From assembly GCA_963805525.1 (NCBI GenBank), contig CAWDUT010000004.1:310001-374000 (forward strand): a stretch of DNA of 64,000 bases, written 5' to 3'. The translations under genes and the position numbers were made by a program. The DNA comes from DASQFQ01 sp963805525 (GTDB taxonomy: Bacteria; Actinomycetota; Thermoleophilia; Solirubrobacterales; Solirubrobacteraceae). The number at the start of each line of letters is the position of its first letter. Within the stretch, counting starts at the first letter, position 1. Positions 1-8,370 of this stretch are shown piece by piece. A model generated the notes under the pieces. It worked only from the letters and a program-made list of their open reading frames with translations. It was not told the DNA's origin and made no database searches.

Positions 1-1
1 C

Positions 2-157
2 CTCGACGAGTACGTCGAGCTCGAGCTCGCCGGCGAGGACGCCGAGGCCCGCGTGCCCGGGATGGGCGCCCACCTCGAGGGCTGCCCCGCCTGCCGCGAG
101 GACCACGAGAGCCTGCGCGAGCTGGTCCGCAACGACCGCTCGCGCGACTCGGGGTAA
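2..157 (+). CDS. C-terminal part of a zinc-finger (anti-sigma-like) protein
   Basis: The window opens inside this gene; 51 codons and the TAA stop are visible. The fragment is acidic and contains HLEGCPACRE, the H-x3-C-x2-C arrangement typical of the zinc-binding anti-sigma domain (ZAS-like) that holds ECF sigma factors. In complete family members this motif is usually near the N-terminus, so a short protein with the finger close to its C-terminus is more like the stand-alone zf-HC2 proteins. The sigma partner, if any, would lie upstream, outside the window. Seen: the motif and stop. Inferred: the anti-sigma role. Confidence 0.6.
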   Translation, partial: LDEYVELELAGEDAEARVPGMGAHLEGCPACREDHESLRELVRNDRSRDSG

Positions 158-187
158 GACATCGCCGCGGGGTGCCGCCAACCCCGC

Positions 188-493
188 ATGACCACACTCA
201 CCACCCCGCTGCCCCGCGCAGCCGACCTCCGCGACGACCCCGTCGCCCAGGCCACGCTCCTCCTCCGCATCGCGTTCACCGTCGCCCCGATCCTGTTCGG
301 GCTCGACAAGTTCGCCAACGTGCTCACCGACGACTGGACCCGCTACCTCGCCCCGGCGTTCAACGACATCATCGTCAACCTCCTGATCGTCGGCGGCTAC
401 GGCGACATCGCCCTGCGCGACTTCGGACTCCTGCTCGGCGCGCTCACATTGGCCCGGTTGGCGGGTACCCAGGGACCTACGCTCGACGCTTGA
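188..493 (+). CDS. DoxX-like small membrane protein, apparently shortened internally
   Basis: A 101-aa hydrophobic protein. Residues 20-60 (LLLRIAFTVAPILFGLDKF, then the DDWTRYLAP segment) and 61-95 (IIVNLLIVGGYGDIALRDFG) resemble the first and last parts of a DoxX-like actinobacterial membrane family whose members I recall as about 140-150 aa. In those proteins a central stretch with two helices (around a GAVEIxAG motif and a VAAWL motif) separates the two parts; here they are joined directly. ATG start 188 follows the upstream gene by 30 bp. Function unknown. The comparison rests on family memory; an alignment would settle it. Confidence 0.65.
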   Translation: MTTLTTPLPRAADLRDDPVAQATLLLRIAFTVAPILFGLDKFANVLTDDWTRYLAPAFNDIIVNLLIVGGYGDIALRDFGLLLGALTLARLAGTQGPTLDA

Positions 494-497
494 CCCA

Positions 498-526
498 TTG
501 GAGCGCGGCGTGCGTAGAGGTACCCT
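498..526 (+). promoter_or_regulatory. Candidate sigma70-type promoter for the FtsH-like gene
   Basis: TTGGAG at 498-503 and TACCCT at 521-526 are separated by 17 bp, a sigmaA-like layout. The GTG start at 536 is only 10 bp after the -10 box, so a transcript from here would be leaderless or nearly so. Sequence match only; no experimental support. Confidence 0.4.
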
Positions 527-535
527 GAGGACACG

Positions 536-2953
536 GTGTCAGACGGCGACCGCCACCCCACCCGTGCGCGCGGCCAGCGCGTCAGCGATTCGTCGATGGC
601 ACTCGCCCGCGAATGGAAGCGCCTGGGCCGCGCCGCGACGTTCGTCGCCCTGCTCACCAGCCCGGTCACGTTCACCGTGCTCTACCGCGGCGCGGACTGG
701 AGCTTCCTGGCCGCGCTGCTGGGCACGATCGCCACCGTCGTCATCTTCCGCGGGCTGATCGACGTCCTCGCCCACCGGTTCATTCCCGCGCCCACCCTGT
801 ACGGCGCGGAGGATGAGCTGAAGGACGAGGACGTCGTCTCGCGGCGGCGTGTCTACTACTGGCGCAGGAAGTTCCGCTTCGTCTGGCGGCTGTTCGTCCT
901 GTTCGCCATCTGCGTCGGGGTCGCGATGATCTACAACGCGTTCTCCGGCGGCGACTCGTCGGTGTCGGGCGGCATCGACTCGATCGGCACGCTCTTCACG
1001 GCGCTCGGTCCGGCCATGGCCGTGCAGCTGCCGTTCATCTTCATCCTCTTCTTCGCGAACTTCCTGATCCTGTTCGGCCCGCTGCTGCTGCTCGGCGCCG
1101 GCCAGATCAAGGGCTACGAGCCGGGCGACGCCGACTGGGGCGTGAAGCTCGCCGACGTCCGCGGGCAGGCCGAGGCGAAAGAGGAGATCACGCGCGTGGT
1201 CTCGCTCTGGCAGTCCGGCGAGGCGTTCGAGAAGGCGGGCGGCAAGCGCGAGCGCGGCGTGCTCTTCCTCGGCGCCCCGGGAACCGGCAAGACGATGCTC
1301 TCCAAGGGCATCGCGACCTCGTTCAACTGCCCGTTCGTCTCGATCCCGGGCTCGGGCTTCGCCCAGACCTTCATCGGCATGGACGCAGTGCTCGTGCGCT
1401 ACCTCGCGATGAAGGCCAAGCGCCTCGCACGCAAGTGGGGCGGCCAGTGCATTGTGTTCATCGACGAGATCGACGCGGTCGGCATGCGCCGCCAGGCCCT
1501 CGGCTCGGGCTACCAGCCCTACGAGAACGGCACGATCCACGACCTGATGTTCTACGGCCCCGACGGCGCGCTGACCTCCAGCGGCGACCTGGTGCTGGAG
1601 ACGGCTGCCTGGCGCGACCGCCTGTTCAACATGCGCGCCGAGAAGCGCGGCGCGGTCTACCCGCCGGCGATCGAGAAGCTCGCGGGCGCCATCCGCCACT
1701 ACATGATGCCGGGCATGATGGGCGGCGGCGGCGGGCTGGCGCTCAACCAGCTGCTGGTCGTGATGGACGGCATCGACGATCCCCCGCTGATGAAGCGCAT
1801 CCGCACCAAGCGCGTCAACACGTTCCTCGACGCCCTCTACATCGTGCCGCGCCGCATCGGGAAGCTGAAGCTGCGGCTCCCGCCCCCGCGGCCGAACAAG
1901 GAGGAGATCTACTTCATCGGGGCCTGCAACGTCTCGCTCGAGGCGCTCGACCCCGCGCTCACCCGCCCGGGCCGTATGGGCCGCCACATCTACTTCCGCA
2001 CGCCCACGTGGGAGGACCGGCGCGACATCTTCGACCTCTACCTCGACAAGGTCGCCCACGACCCGGAGCTCGACAAGCCCGAGCGCCGCGACGAGCTCGC
2101 CCGCATCACCAACGGCTACTCGCCGGCGATGATCGACCAGGTCTGCTCGATGGCGCTGACCTACGCGCACTCCGACCAGCGCGAGTACTTCGAACGCGAC
2201 GACCTCGTCGAGGCGATGACCACCGTCGAGGCCGGCGTCGCCATCGGCCAGCCCTACCCGAAGCATGAGGAGCGCGCGACCGCCATCCACGAGGCCGGCC
2301 ATGCCGTCTGCGGCCACCTGTTCATGGAGAACCGGATGTCCACGCGCCTCTCGATCCGCAAGCGCGGCTCGTCCGGCGGCCACCACCAGGCGATGGAGAT
2401 CGAGGACCGCTTCGGCCACTGGCGCTCGGAGCAGGTCGGCGATCTCATCTGGGGCCTCGGCGCGATGGCGGCCGAGCACGTCTTCTACGGCCAGAACACC
2501 ACCGGCGTCGGCGGTGACGTGGGCATGGTCACCGCGCGCGCGGCGCACATGGTCGGCTTCCACGCGATGGCGCCCGCCCCGATCGACCTTGGGGACCGGA
2601 TCGCCGACGAGGAGCGGCGCGAAGAGGAAGAGGAGCGCGTGATGAAGCGCTTCGAGGCCATCGGCAACCAGATCCTCCAGCGCGCGGGCGGCGGGATGAT
2701 GGACAGCAACCCGTACTCGGCGGCGCTCAGCGACGGGTTCAAGCGCAAGATGGCGGCCGGCCTGCTCGGCCAGGCGTTCGTGGTCGCCTACAACACGGTC
2801 AAGCTCAACCACGAGGGCACCGATTACGTGGCCAACCGGCTGATGTCGGCCGGCGAGCTCTACGGCGACGACGTGATGCGCCTGCTCGAGGATGCCCGGC
2901 TCGAGAAGCCCGAGATCGACGTCCTGGACGAGGACACGTGGCCAAAGATCTGA
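536..2953 (+). CDS. FtsH-like membrane AAA+ ATPase with M41-type zinc peptidase domain
   Basis: 805 aa. Hydrophobic segments near residues 35-75, 113-135 and 160-187 anchor the N-terminus. The AAA+ module has Walker A GAPGTGKT at about 246-253, Walker B IVFIDEID from about 306, a sensor-1-like IYFIGACN near 458 and the arginine-finger region RPGRMGRH near 477. The peptidase has HEAGH (585-589), the zinc site of M41 enzymes, and a downstream GGDVGM Asp that fits the third ligand. The Walker B to sensor-1 distance is about 150 residues against about 50 in classical FtsH, so there is an insertion of roughly 100 residues, including a Met/Gly-rich stretch. Probably a specialised membrane protein-quality-control protease rather than housekeeping FtsH. 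GTG start chosen; it overlaps the next gene by 16 bp. Confidence 0.85.
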   Translation: MSDGDRHPTRARGQRVSDSSMALAREWKRLGRAATFVALLTSPVTFTVLYRGADWSFLAALLGTIATVVIFRGLIDVLAHRFIPAPTLYGAEDELKDEDVVSRRRVYYWRRKFRFVWRLFVLFAICVGVAMIYNAFSGGDSSVSGGIDSIGTLFTALGPAMAVQLPFIFILFFANFLILFGPLLLLGAGQIKGYEPGDADWGVKLADVRGQAEAKEEITRVVSLWQSGEAFEKAGGKRERGVLFLGAPGTGKTMLSKGIATSFNCPFVSIPGSGFAQTFIGMDAVLVRYLAMKAKRLARKWGGQCIVFIDEIDAVGMRRQALGSGYQPYENGTIHDLMFYGPDGALTSSGDLVLETAAWRDRLFNMRAEKRGAVYPPAIEKLAGAIRHYMMPGMMGGGGGLALNQLLVVMDGIDDPPLMKRIRTKRVNTFLDALYIVPRRIGKLKLRLPPPRPNKEEIYFIGACNVSLEALDPALTRPGRMGRHIYFRTPTWEDRRDIFDLYLDKVAHDPELDKPERRDELARITNGYSPAMIDQVCSMALTYAHSDQREYFERDDLVEAMTTVEAGVAIGQPYPKHEERATAIHEAGHAVCGHLFMENRMSTRLSIRKRGSSGGHHQAMEIEDRFGHWRSEQVGDLIWGLGAMAAEHVFYGQNTTGVGGDVGMVTARAAHMVGFHAMAPAPIDLGDRIADEERREEEEERVMKRFEAIGNQILQRAGGGMMDSNPYSAALSDGFKRKMAAGLLGQAFVVAYNTVKLNHEGTDYVANRLMSAGELYGDDVMRLLEDARLEKPEIDVLDEDTWPKI

Positions 2954-3912
2954 TCCCCCCGCCCTCCCCCGCCGGCCGCCCTTCGGGCGACGCCGAGGCG
3001 GAGCGCGAGCGCGCCCGTGAGCGCGAGGAGGCGCGCCGCCGCCAGGGCGGCCTGTGGCACCGCCAGACCGAGGCCGACCCGGTCACCGACATCGCGCAGG
3101 ACATCCAGGCCGCCGAGGAGCCGCCGGTCGCGCACGGTGACAGCCCGTACCGCTCGCGCTTCGGGCTCGTGCTCGGCGCGCTGATCGGCATCGCGATCGC
3201 CACGCTGGCGGTCGGCGCCGCCGTCTACGTCGGCACCGACGCCAGCAACGGCGCGCCCAAGGGCTGGTCGAAGTGGAAGCCCGACACCGACGACGGCGTC
3301 AAGGCATCGCACGAGATCGCCACCCACGTCGGCCGCAAGTACCGGCTCGACAACGGCAACCAGATCGTCGGCGTGCAGGGCGGGCCGCTCGAGGTCTTCG
3401 ACGTCCCGCTCGAGGTCGCGCTGCGCACCGCGCCGCAGGGCGGCGACATCGACTTCATCAACGGCAAGGGCCTGATGTACACGCTCAACGGGCTCGGGCC
3501 GAAGGGCTCGGTCCGCGGCGGCAAGCCGTCCGAGGCGCGCCACCTGCTGCTGCGCCGCGAGGCGCTCGAGCTCGCGCTCTACACGTTCCGCTACGTCAAG
3601 AACGTCGACCTGGTGGTCGCCCTGCTGCCGCCCAAGCCGCCGACCAAGACGAAGAACAAGGACGGCACGACCACGACCTCGACCGAGGACTCGCCGACCC
3701 AGGCGCTCTTCTACCGCCCCGGCGACCTCGAGCCGCAGCTGGAGATCCCGCTGCGCGCGACGATCCCCGCCAAGACGCCGCGGCCGGACACGATCCCGGC
3801 TGCCGAGTCGCGTCGCATCGACGCCCTGACCCGCGGCAACCTGTTCCTCGCCTCCTTCCAGCAGGGGCAGAACCAGAAGGCGTTCCTCGTGCTGGACCGC
3901 CTCCCGGGCTAG
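2938..3912 (+). CDS. Membrane-anchored hypothetical protein coupled to the FtsH-like protease
   Basis: 324 aa of unknown function. An acidic/basic N-terminal region rich in Glu and Arg (residues 19-40, predicted helical) precedes one transmembrane helix (about 76-99, LVLGALIGIAIATLAVGAAV). The remaining 220 residues would lie outside the membrane and contain a Lys/Thr-rich low-complexity stretch (about 230-250). GTG start 2938 lies inside the 3' end of the FtsH-like gene (16 bp overlap), implying translational coupling. A partner or adaptor of the protease, comparable in position to membrane modulators of FtsH, is an inference from context. No catalytic motif was seen. Confidence 0.75.
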   Translation: MAKDLIPPPSPAGRPSGDAEAERERAREREEARRRQGGLWHRQTEADPVTDIAQDIQAAEEPPVAHGDSPYRSRFGLVLGALIGIAIATLAVGAAVYVGTDASNGAPKGWSKWKPDTDDGVKASHEIATHVGRKYRLDNGNQIVGVQGGPLEVFDVPLEVALRTAPQGGDIDFINGKGLMYTLNGLGPKGSVRGGKPSEARHLLLRREALELALYTFRYVKNVDLVVALLPPKPPTKTKNKDGTTTTSTEDSPTQALFYRPGDLEPQLEIPLRATIPAKTPRPDTIPAAESRRIDALTRGNLFLASFQQGQNQKAFLVLDRLPG

Positions 3913-4076
3913 TCCCGCTTCTCGAAGCCGGGGCACTCGAGCACCGGCACGCGCGGGTACTTCGGGTACGCCGGCTCGGTCTTCGAGCGGCGGCAGAGCG
4001 AGAACTCCGAGCCGCGCCCCGTGCGCACGATCTGCTGGTGCGCGCAGGCGTCGCAGAGGCCGGCGCGCGGCCTCAC
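3909..4076 (-). CDS. 55-aa Cys-containing (zinc-ribbon-like) conserved small protein
   Basis: Starts GTG at 4076, where GTGA overlaps the stop of the upstream gene by 4 bp. The sequence has LCDACAHQQ, then GRGSEFSLCRRS, then PKYPRVPVLECPG, giving four Cys (two in a CxxC) suited to a small zinc site. I recall similar short actinobacterial proteins with the same order of GSEF, PKYP and CPG motifs, all of unknown function. Its TAG stop overlaps the stop of the convergent plus-strand gene. A longer reading starting further upstream would enclose the neighbouring gene and is unlikely. Confidence 0.7.
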   Translation of the reverse strand: MRPRAGLCDACAHQQIVRTGRGSEFSLCRRSKTEPAYPKYPRVPVLECPGFEKRD

Positions 4077-4369
4077 ATGGGCCGGTGGCCCAGCCGTGCG
4101 AGCTCCTCGTGGTGCTGGGTCACGCGGACCTTGACCGGGTCGTCGTCGGGGCGCGCGTGCACGAGCGTCCACATCGCGTCCGCGGCCTGCTCCGCGGTCT
4201 CGGGGGTGGCGCGGTTGCGCATCTCGTCGACCAGCGCGATCTCCAGTCGCTCGATCTTCTCCTCCGCGGTCCCCTCGCCCAGCGCAGGGAACGGCACGCC
4301 GCGGAGGTGCTCGTCCCAGGCACCCTTGACCATGGCGAAGCGGTTGCGGAGCGCGATCGCGTCGGACAT
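4073..4369 (-). CDS. Hypothetical soluble protein
   Basis: 98 aa, mostly helical and acidic, beginning MSDAIALRNRFAMVKGAWDE. No transmembrane segment, signal peptide or recognised motif. It is translationally coupled to the 55-aa Cys protein downstream (ATGTGA junction) and its start lies 57 bp from the start of the divergent ABC exporter gene. Real-gene status rests on composition, good start and coupling; the opposite-strand reading at the same place would merely extend the exporter upstream and has no exporter similarity. Confidence 0.65.
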   Translation of the reverse strand: MSDAIALRNRFAMVKGAWDEHLRGVPFPALGEGTAEEKIERLEIALVDEMRNRATPETAEQAADAMWTLVHARPDDDPVKVRVTQHHEELARLGHRPM

Positions 4370-4426
4370 CGGCGCGAGTTTTGCAGAAGATCCCGGACGG
4401 GTCGCTGCTTCGTATCGTGTAATTGC

Positions 4427-6190
4427 GTGCGCACCTTTGTCAGGCTCCTCGGCTTCCTACGTCCGTACCGCCGCGGAGCGGTGTGGTCGGTCGTGCTCGC
4501 GGGCACGGCGATGCTGGGGACCGCGGCGATCCCGTGGCTGATCGGCCGCGCGATCGACGACATCGACAAGGGCGACCGCAGCGGGCTCGAGCTCCTGTGC
4601 GCCGGGCTGATCGCCGCGGGGATCGTGCGGCTCGGCTTCTCGGTCGCGCGGCGGATCGTCTCCGGCAACGTCTCGCTGGGCGTCGAGTACGACCTGCGCA
4701 ACGGGCTCTACGCCCACCTGCAGGCGCTCGAGCTCGGCTTCTTCGACCGCCAGCAGACCGGCCAGCTGATGTCGCGCGCGACCGTCGACCTGCAGTCGAT
4801 CCGCTTCTTCCTCGGCTACGGCTTCGTGTGGATTGCCCAGAGCGCGCTGACGATCCTGTTCGCGGCGGTCGCCATGTTCTTGAAGGACCCGGCGCTCGCG
4901 GCGATGTCGCTCGCGCCGGTCCCGTTCGTGGTCATCGTCGCGTTCCGCTACGGGAAGCGCTCGCGGCCGGCGGTCCAGGAGGTCCAGCAGCGGATCGGCG
5001 AGCTGACGGCCGAGGCGGAGGAGAACGTCTCCGGCGTGCGCGTGGTCAAGGCGTTCGCGGCCGAGCCGCGCCAGCTCGAGCGCTTCCGCCACCAGGTCCG
5101 GCGCGTGTTCGACCAGGCGATGTACGCGAACCGGCTGAGCGCCTTCTACCAGCCGTTCATCGGCTTCCTCCCTCAGCTCGGCCTGGCGGCGATCCTGATC
5201 GTCGGCGGCCGGCGCGTGATCGACGGCACCCTGACGCTGGGCAGCTTCACGGCCTTCTACACGTACCTGCTGATGCTGATCGCGCCGATGCGGTCGCTCG
5301 GCATCGCGCTCGGCTTCGGCCAGCGCGCGACGGCGTCCGGCGTGCGGTTGTTCGAGATCCTCGACGTCGAGCCCCGGATCGCCTCGCCTGAGGACGCGCG
5401 GCCGCTGCCCGAGGGCAACGGGCGGGTGGAGGTGCGCGACGTCTCGTTCAACTATGAGGACGGATCGCCGGTGCTGCGCGGCATCGACATGTCCGTCGAG
5501 GGCGGCTCCACCGTCGCGCTGGTGGGCGCCACCGGCGCCGGCAAGTCGTCGCTCGTCTCGCTGCTCGGGCGCAACTACGACGTCACCCGCGGCTCGGTGC
5601 TGATCGACGGCACCGACGTGCGCGACGTCGAGCTCAACTCGCTGCGCTCGCAGATCGGCGTCGTCACTGACGACCCGTTCCTGTTCAGCGCGACCGTCCA
5701 CGACAACATCGCGTACGGGCGGCCGGACGCCACCCGCGAGGAGGTCGAGCGGGCCGCCGAGCGCGCGCAGGCGGCGGACTTCATCGCCGAGCTGCCCGAC
5801 GGCTACGACACCGTGGTCGGCGAGCGCGGGCTCACGCTCTCCGGCGGCCAGCGCCAGCGGATCGCGATCGCGCGGGCGCTGGTGATCGACCCGCGCATCC
5901 TCGTGCTCGACGACGCCACCTCCTCGGTCGACGCCTCGACCGAACAGGCGATCAAGCAGGCGCTGCGCGAGGCGATGCGGGGCCGCACCACGTTCGTGAT
6001 CGCCCACCGGCTCTCCACGATCGCGCTGGCCGACGACATCGTCGTGCTCGAGGAGGGCGAGATCGCCGCCCGCGGCGCCCACGACGAGTTGCTGCAGGTG
6101 AGCGACCTGTACGCGGAGATCGTGGCCAAGGGGCTGCCGGACCAGGTCTTCCTCAACCGCGACCCGGTCGAGAAGGTGGCGGGCCTGTGA
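4427..6190 (+). CDS. ABC exporter half-transporter, degenerate-site subunit
   Basis: 587 aa from GTG 4427, chosen because MRTFVRLLGFLRPYRR is the usual beginning of type IV ABC exporters. An N-terminal six-helix membrane domain (about 15-310) is followed by an ATPase domain with Walker A GATGAGKSS (about 367), signature LSGGQRQRIAIARAL (471-) and Walker B ILVLDDATS. The residue after the Walker B Asp is Asp (about 496), not the catalytic Glu, which is what degenerate sites of heterodimeric exporters such as TM287/288 and BmrCD look like. The next gene overlaps by 4 bp and carries a normal Glu, so the two should form one heterodimer exporting a lipid, peptide or drug; the substrate cannot be read from sequence. 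Confidence 0.9.
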   Translation: MRTFVRLLGFLRPYRRGAVWSVVLAGTAMLGTAAIPWLIGRAIDDIDKGDRSGLELLCAGLIAAGIVRLGFSVARRIVSGNVSLGVEYDLRNGLYAHLQALELGFFDRQQTGQLMSRATVDLQSIRFFLGYGFVWIAQSALTILFAAVAMFLKDPALAAMSLAPVPFVVIVAFRYGKRSRPAVQEVQQRIGELTAEAEENVSGVRVVKAFAAEPRQLERFRHQVRRVFDQAMYANRLSAFYQPFIGFLPQLGLAAILIVGGRRVIDGTLTLGSFTAFYTYLLMLIAPMRSLGIALGFGQRATASGVRLFEILDVEPRIASPEDARPLPEGNGRVEVRDVSFNYEDGSPVLRGIDMSVEGGSTVALVGATGAGKSSLVSLLGRNYDVTRGSVLIDGTDVRDVELNSLRSQIGVVTDDPFLFSATVHDNIAYGRPDATREEVERAAERAQAADFIAELPDGYDTVVGERGLTLSGGQRQRIAIARALVIDPRILVLDDATSSVDASTEQAIKQALREAMRGRTTFVIAHRLSTIALADDIVVLEEGEIAARGAHDELLQVSDLYAEIVAKGLPDQVFLNRDPVEKVAGL

Positions 6191-7986
6191 GCGGCGCCAA
6201 CGCCGAGACCCACGAGCGGCTGGCCGACCTCCGCCGCCGCTGGCGGGCGACCAGCGGGCGTGGGCGCAGGCTGCGCGGCCTGATCGTGCTCCTGCGGCCC
6301 TATCGCGGGCGCGTGGTCATGGCCTTCCTCGCCCTGCTCTTCGCCACCGCGGCCTCGCTCGCGCCCCCGCCGCTGGCCAAGCTCGCGATCGACCAGGGCA
6401 TCACGCCGAAGGACCTCGCGACGCTCAACCTCGTCGTCGTCGCGTTCATCATCAGCGCGCTCGTCTACTGGGGCGCGTCGTACGCGCAGACCTACCTCGT
6501 CGGCTGGGTCGGCCAGCGCGCGCTGCAGGACCTGCGGATCGAGCTCTTCGCGCACCTGCAGACGCTGTCGGTCGGCTTCTACTCGCGGCGCTCCGCGGGC
6601 GCGATCATCTCGCGGCTCACGAACGACGTGCAGGCGCTCGACCAGCTCGTCTCCGACGGCGTGGTGACGCTGTTCGGCTCAACGCTGACGCTGATCGGCA
6701 CCGCCGCGATCCTGTTCTGGCTCGACTCGGAGCTCGCGCTGCTGACGCTGCTGATCTTCCCGGTGCTGGGGATCGCGTCGTTCGTGTTCCGGATCATCTC
6801 GGCGGACGCGTACCGGATCACGCGCGAGAAGATCGCCGCGATCACCGGCTACCTGCAGGAGACGCTGTCGGGCATCCGCGTGGTGCGCGCGTTCGCCCAG
6901 GAGCCGCGGCACAAGCAGGTGTTCGCCGAGCTCAACGAGGAGAACCGCAAGGCGAACATGACGACGGTCTACCTCAACGCCGTCTACTTCCCCGGCGTCG
7001 AGCTGCTGTCGGCGCTCGCGACCGCGGGGATCCTTTTGTACGGCGGCGTGCAGGCGATCCACGGCGACGTGACCGTCGGCGTGCTGGTCGCGTTCGTGGC
7101 CGCGCTCAACAACTTCTTCGACCCGATCCAGCAGCTCTCGCAGCTCTACACGACGTACCAGGCCGGCATGGCGGCGCTCGACAAGATCTTCGAGCTGCTC
7201 GACCAGGAGCCCGACCTCGTCGACGGCACGCACGAGCTGCCGCGGCTGCGCGGCGAGATCGTCTTCGACCACGTGAACTTCTCCTATGGCGGCGAAGGCG
7301 ACGCGCTGCACGACATCGACCTGCGCGTGCCGCCGGGCCAGACCGTCGCGCTCGTCGGCGCGACCGGCGCCGGCAAGTCGACGCTCGCCAAGCTCGTCGC
7401 ACGCTTCTACGACCCGACCTCCGGCCGCATCCTCATCGACGGCCACGACCTGCGCGACGTGGCTGCCTCCTCCCTGCGCTCGCAGATGGGGATCGTGCCC
7501 CAGGAGGCGTTCCTGTTCAGCGGCACGATCGGCGACAACATCGCGTTCGGCCGCGTCGACGCCACGCCGGAGGAGGTCGAGGACGCCGCCCGGGCGGTCG
7601 GCGCCCACGAGTTCATCGTCGCGCTGGAGAGCGGCTACGACACCGAGGTCGGCGAGCGCGGCGCCCAGCTCTCCGCCGGCCAGCGCCAGCTCGTCGCCTT
7701 CGCCCGCGCCCTGATCGCCGACCCGCGCATCCTCGTGCTCGACGAGGCGACCTCGAACGTCGACATCCACACCGAGTCGAAGATCGAGAACGGCCTGCGG
7801 CGCCTGCTCGGCGGCCGCACCGCGATCGTCATCGCCCACCGCCTCTCGACGATCCAGCGCGCCGGCCGGATCGTCGTGCTCGACCACGGCCGGATCGTCG
7901 AGCAGGGCACCCACGACGAGCTGATCGCCGCGGAGGGCGCCTACTTCAAGCTCTACCGCGACTGGGCGGAGCAGGCGGCCGCGTAA
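6187..7986 (+). CDS. ABC exporter half-transporter, catalytic subunit
   Basis: 599 aa. GTG start within the GTGA overlap with the first subunit. Membrane domain about 40-340, then an ATPase domain with Walker A GATGAGKST (about 391), a signature reading LSAGQ instead of LSGGQ, and Walker B ILVLDEATSNVD with catalytic Glu near 520. The short Arg-rich N-terminal extension precedes LIVLLRPYRGRV. Together with the upstream Asp-type subunit it makes a heterodimer with one competent hydrolysis site. Followed at once by a convergent tRNA gene, so transcription must stop within a few bases or run antisense to that tRNA. Confidence 0.9.
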   Translation: MSGANAETHERLADLRRRWRATSGRGRRLRGLIVLLRPYRGRVVMAFLALLFATAASLAPPPLAKLAIDQGITPKDLATLNLVVVAFIISALVYWGASYAQTYLVGWVGQRALQDLRIELFAHLQTLSVGFYSRRSAGAIISRLTNDVQALDQLVSDGVVTLFGSTLTLIGTAAILFWLDSELALLTLLIFPVLGIASFVFRIISADAYRITREKIAAITGYLQETLSGIRVVRAFAQEPRHKQVFAELNEENRKANMTTVYLNAVYFPGVELLSALATAGILLYGGVQAIHGDVTVGVLVAFVAALNNFFDPIQQLSQLYTTYQAGMAALDKIFELLDQEPDLVDGTHELPRLRGEIVFDHVNFSYGGEGDALHDIDLRVPPGQTVALVGATGAGKSTLAKLVARFYDPTSGRILIDGHDLRDVAASSLRSQMGIVPQEAFLFSGTIGDNIAFGRVDATPEEVEDAARAVGAHEFIVALESGYDTEVGERGAQLSAGQRQLVAFARALIADPRILVLDEATSNVDIHTESKIENGLRRLLGGRTAIVIAHRLSTIQRAGRIVVLDHGRIVEQGTHDELIAAEGAYFKLYRDWAEQAAA

Positions 7987-7991
7987 ACCAG

Positions 7992-8062
7992 CTGCGGGGC
8001 AGGGACTCGAACCCCGATAACCAGCTCCAGAGGCTGGCGTCTTGCCATTAGACGACCCCGCA
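7992..8062 (-). tRNA. tRNA-Gln (anticodon CTG)
   Basis: On the minus strand a full cloverleaf can be drawn: acceptor TGCGGGG/CCCCGCA, D-arm containing TCTAATGGCAAGA, anticodon stem CCAGC/GCTGG with loop CTCTGGA (anticodon CTG) and T-arm with GGTTCGAGTCC. The discriminator base is G, as usual for tRNA-Gln, and the 3' CCA is not encoded. A possible -10 box TAAACT lies at 8074-8079 (minus strand), 11 bp before the mature 5' end. Confidence 0.93.
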
Positions 8063-8370
8063 AGACGGCGGGAAGTTTAGCGTCGGCCCGATGGAAATCG
8101 ACCCCGTCGCCGCTGGCATGCGCCAGCGCGGGGCGTCTCCCTACCGGATGGGATCCAGGCGATCTGGATGTATCTCGGGCGCGCCGAGCGGCTCTAACTG
8201 GCGCAACCTCACGCCCGCTCGGGTGTTGCGCCCTTTGACCACTCGTAAAAACGTCCAGTTGCCCTTCCCTCGTTCTGTCAGCACGCTAACTTTGCGCATG
8301 TTGTCTGGATGGCCAAGGGAGGCGCCAGACCTTCATCTGTGCAAGTGCGGCGGGAAGGGAAACCCCATCG
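8063..8370. other. Gene-free stretch between tRNA-Gln and the Crp/Fnr gene
   Basis: About 308 bp with visibly lower GC than its surroundings. It holds the presumed tRNA promoter (TAAACT, minus strand, 8074-8079) and a strong inverted repeat (listed separately). A 95-codon open frame on the plus strand (8091-8378) lacks a ribosome site and protein-like composition and I do not accept it. The rest is probably the long leader or regulatory region of the Crp/Fnr gene, whose own ribosome site GGGAAGGGA lies at about 8350-8358. Confidence 0.5.
8200..8232. repeat. Perfect 8-bp inverted repeat in the leader of the Crp/Fnr gene
   Basis: GGCGCAAC (8200-8207) and GTTGCGCC (8225-8232) flank a 17-bp loop that can itself fold through CCC/GGG. 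It is followed by CTTTGACC but no U-run, so it is a weak terminator candidate; it could equally be an operator or a structured leader for the regulator 140 bp downstream. Confidence 0.5.

Noticed and set aside
539..2812. 757-codon minus-strand frame opposite the FtsH-like gene
   Set aside because: Repetitive Arg/Ala/Val/Asp composition typical of the antisense of high-GC genes; the plus strand has clear catalytic motifs.
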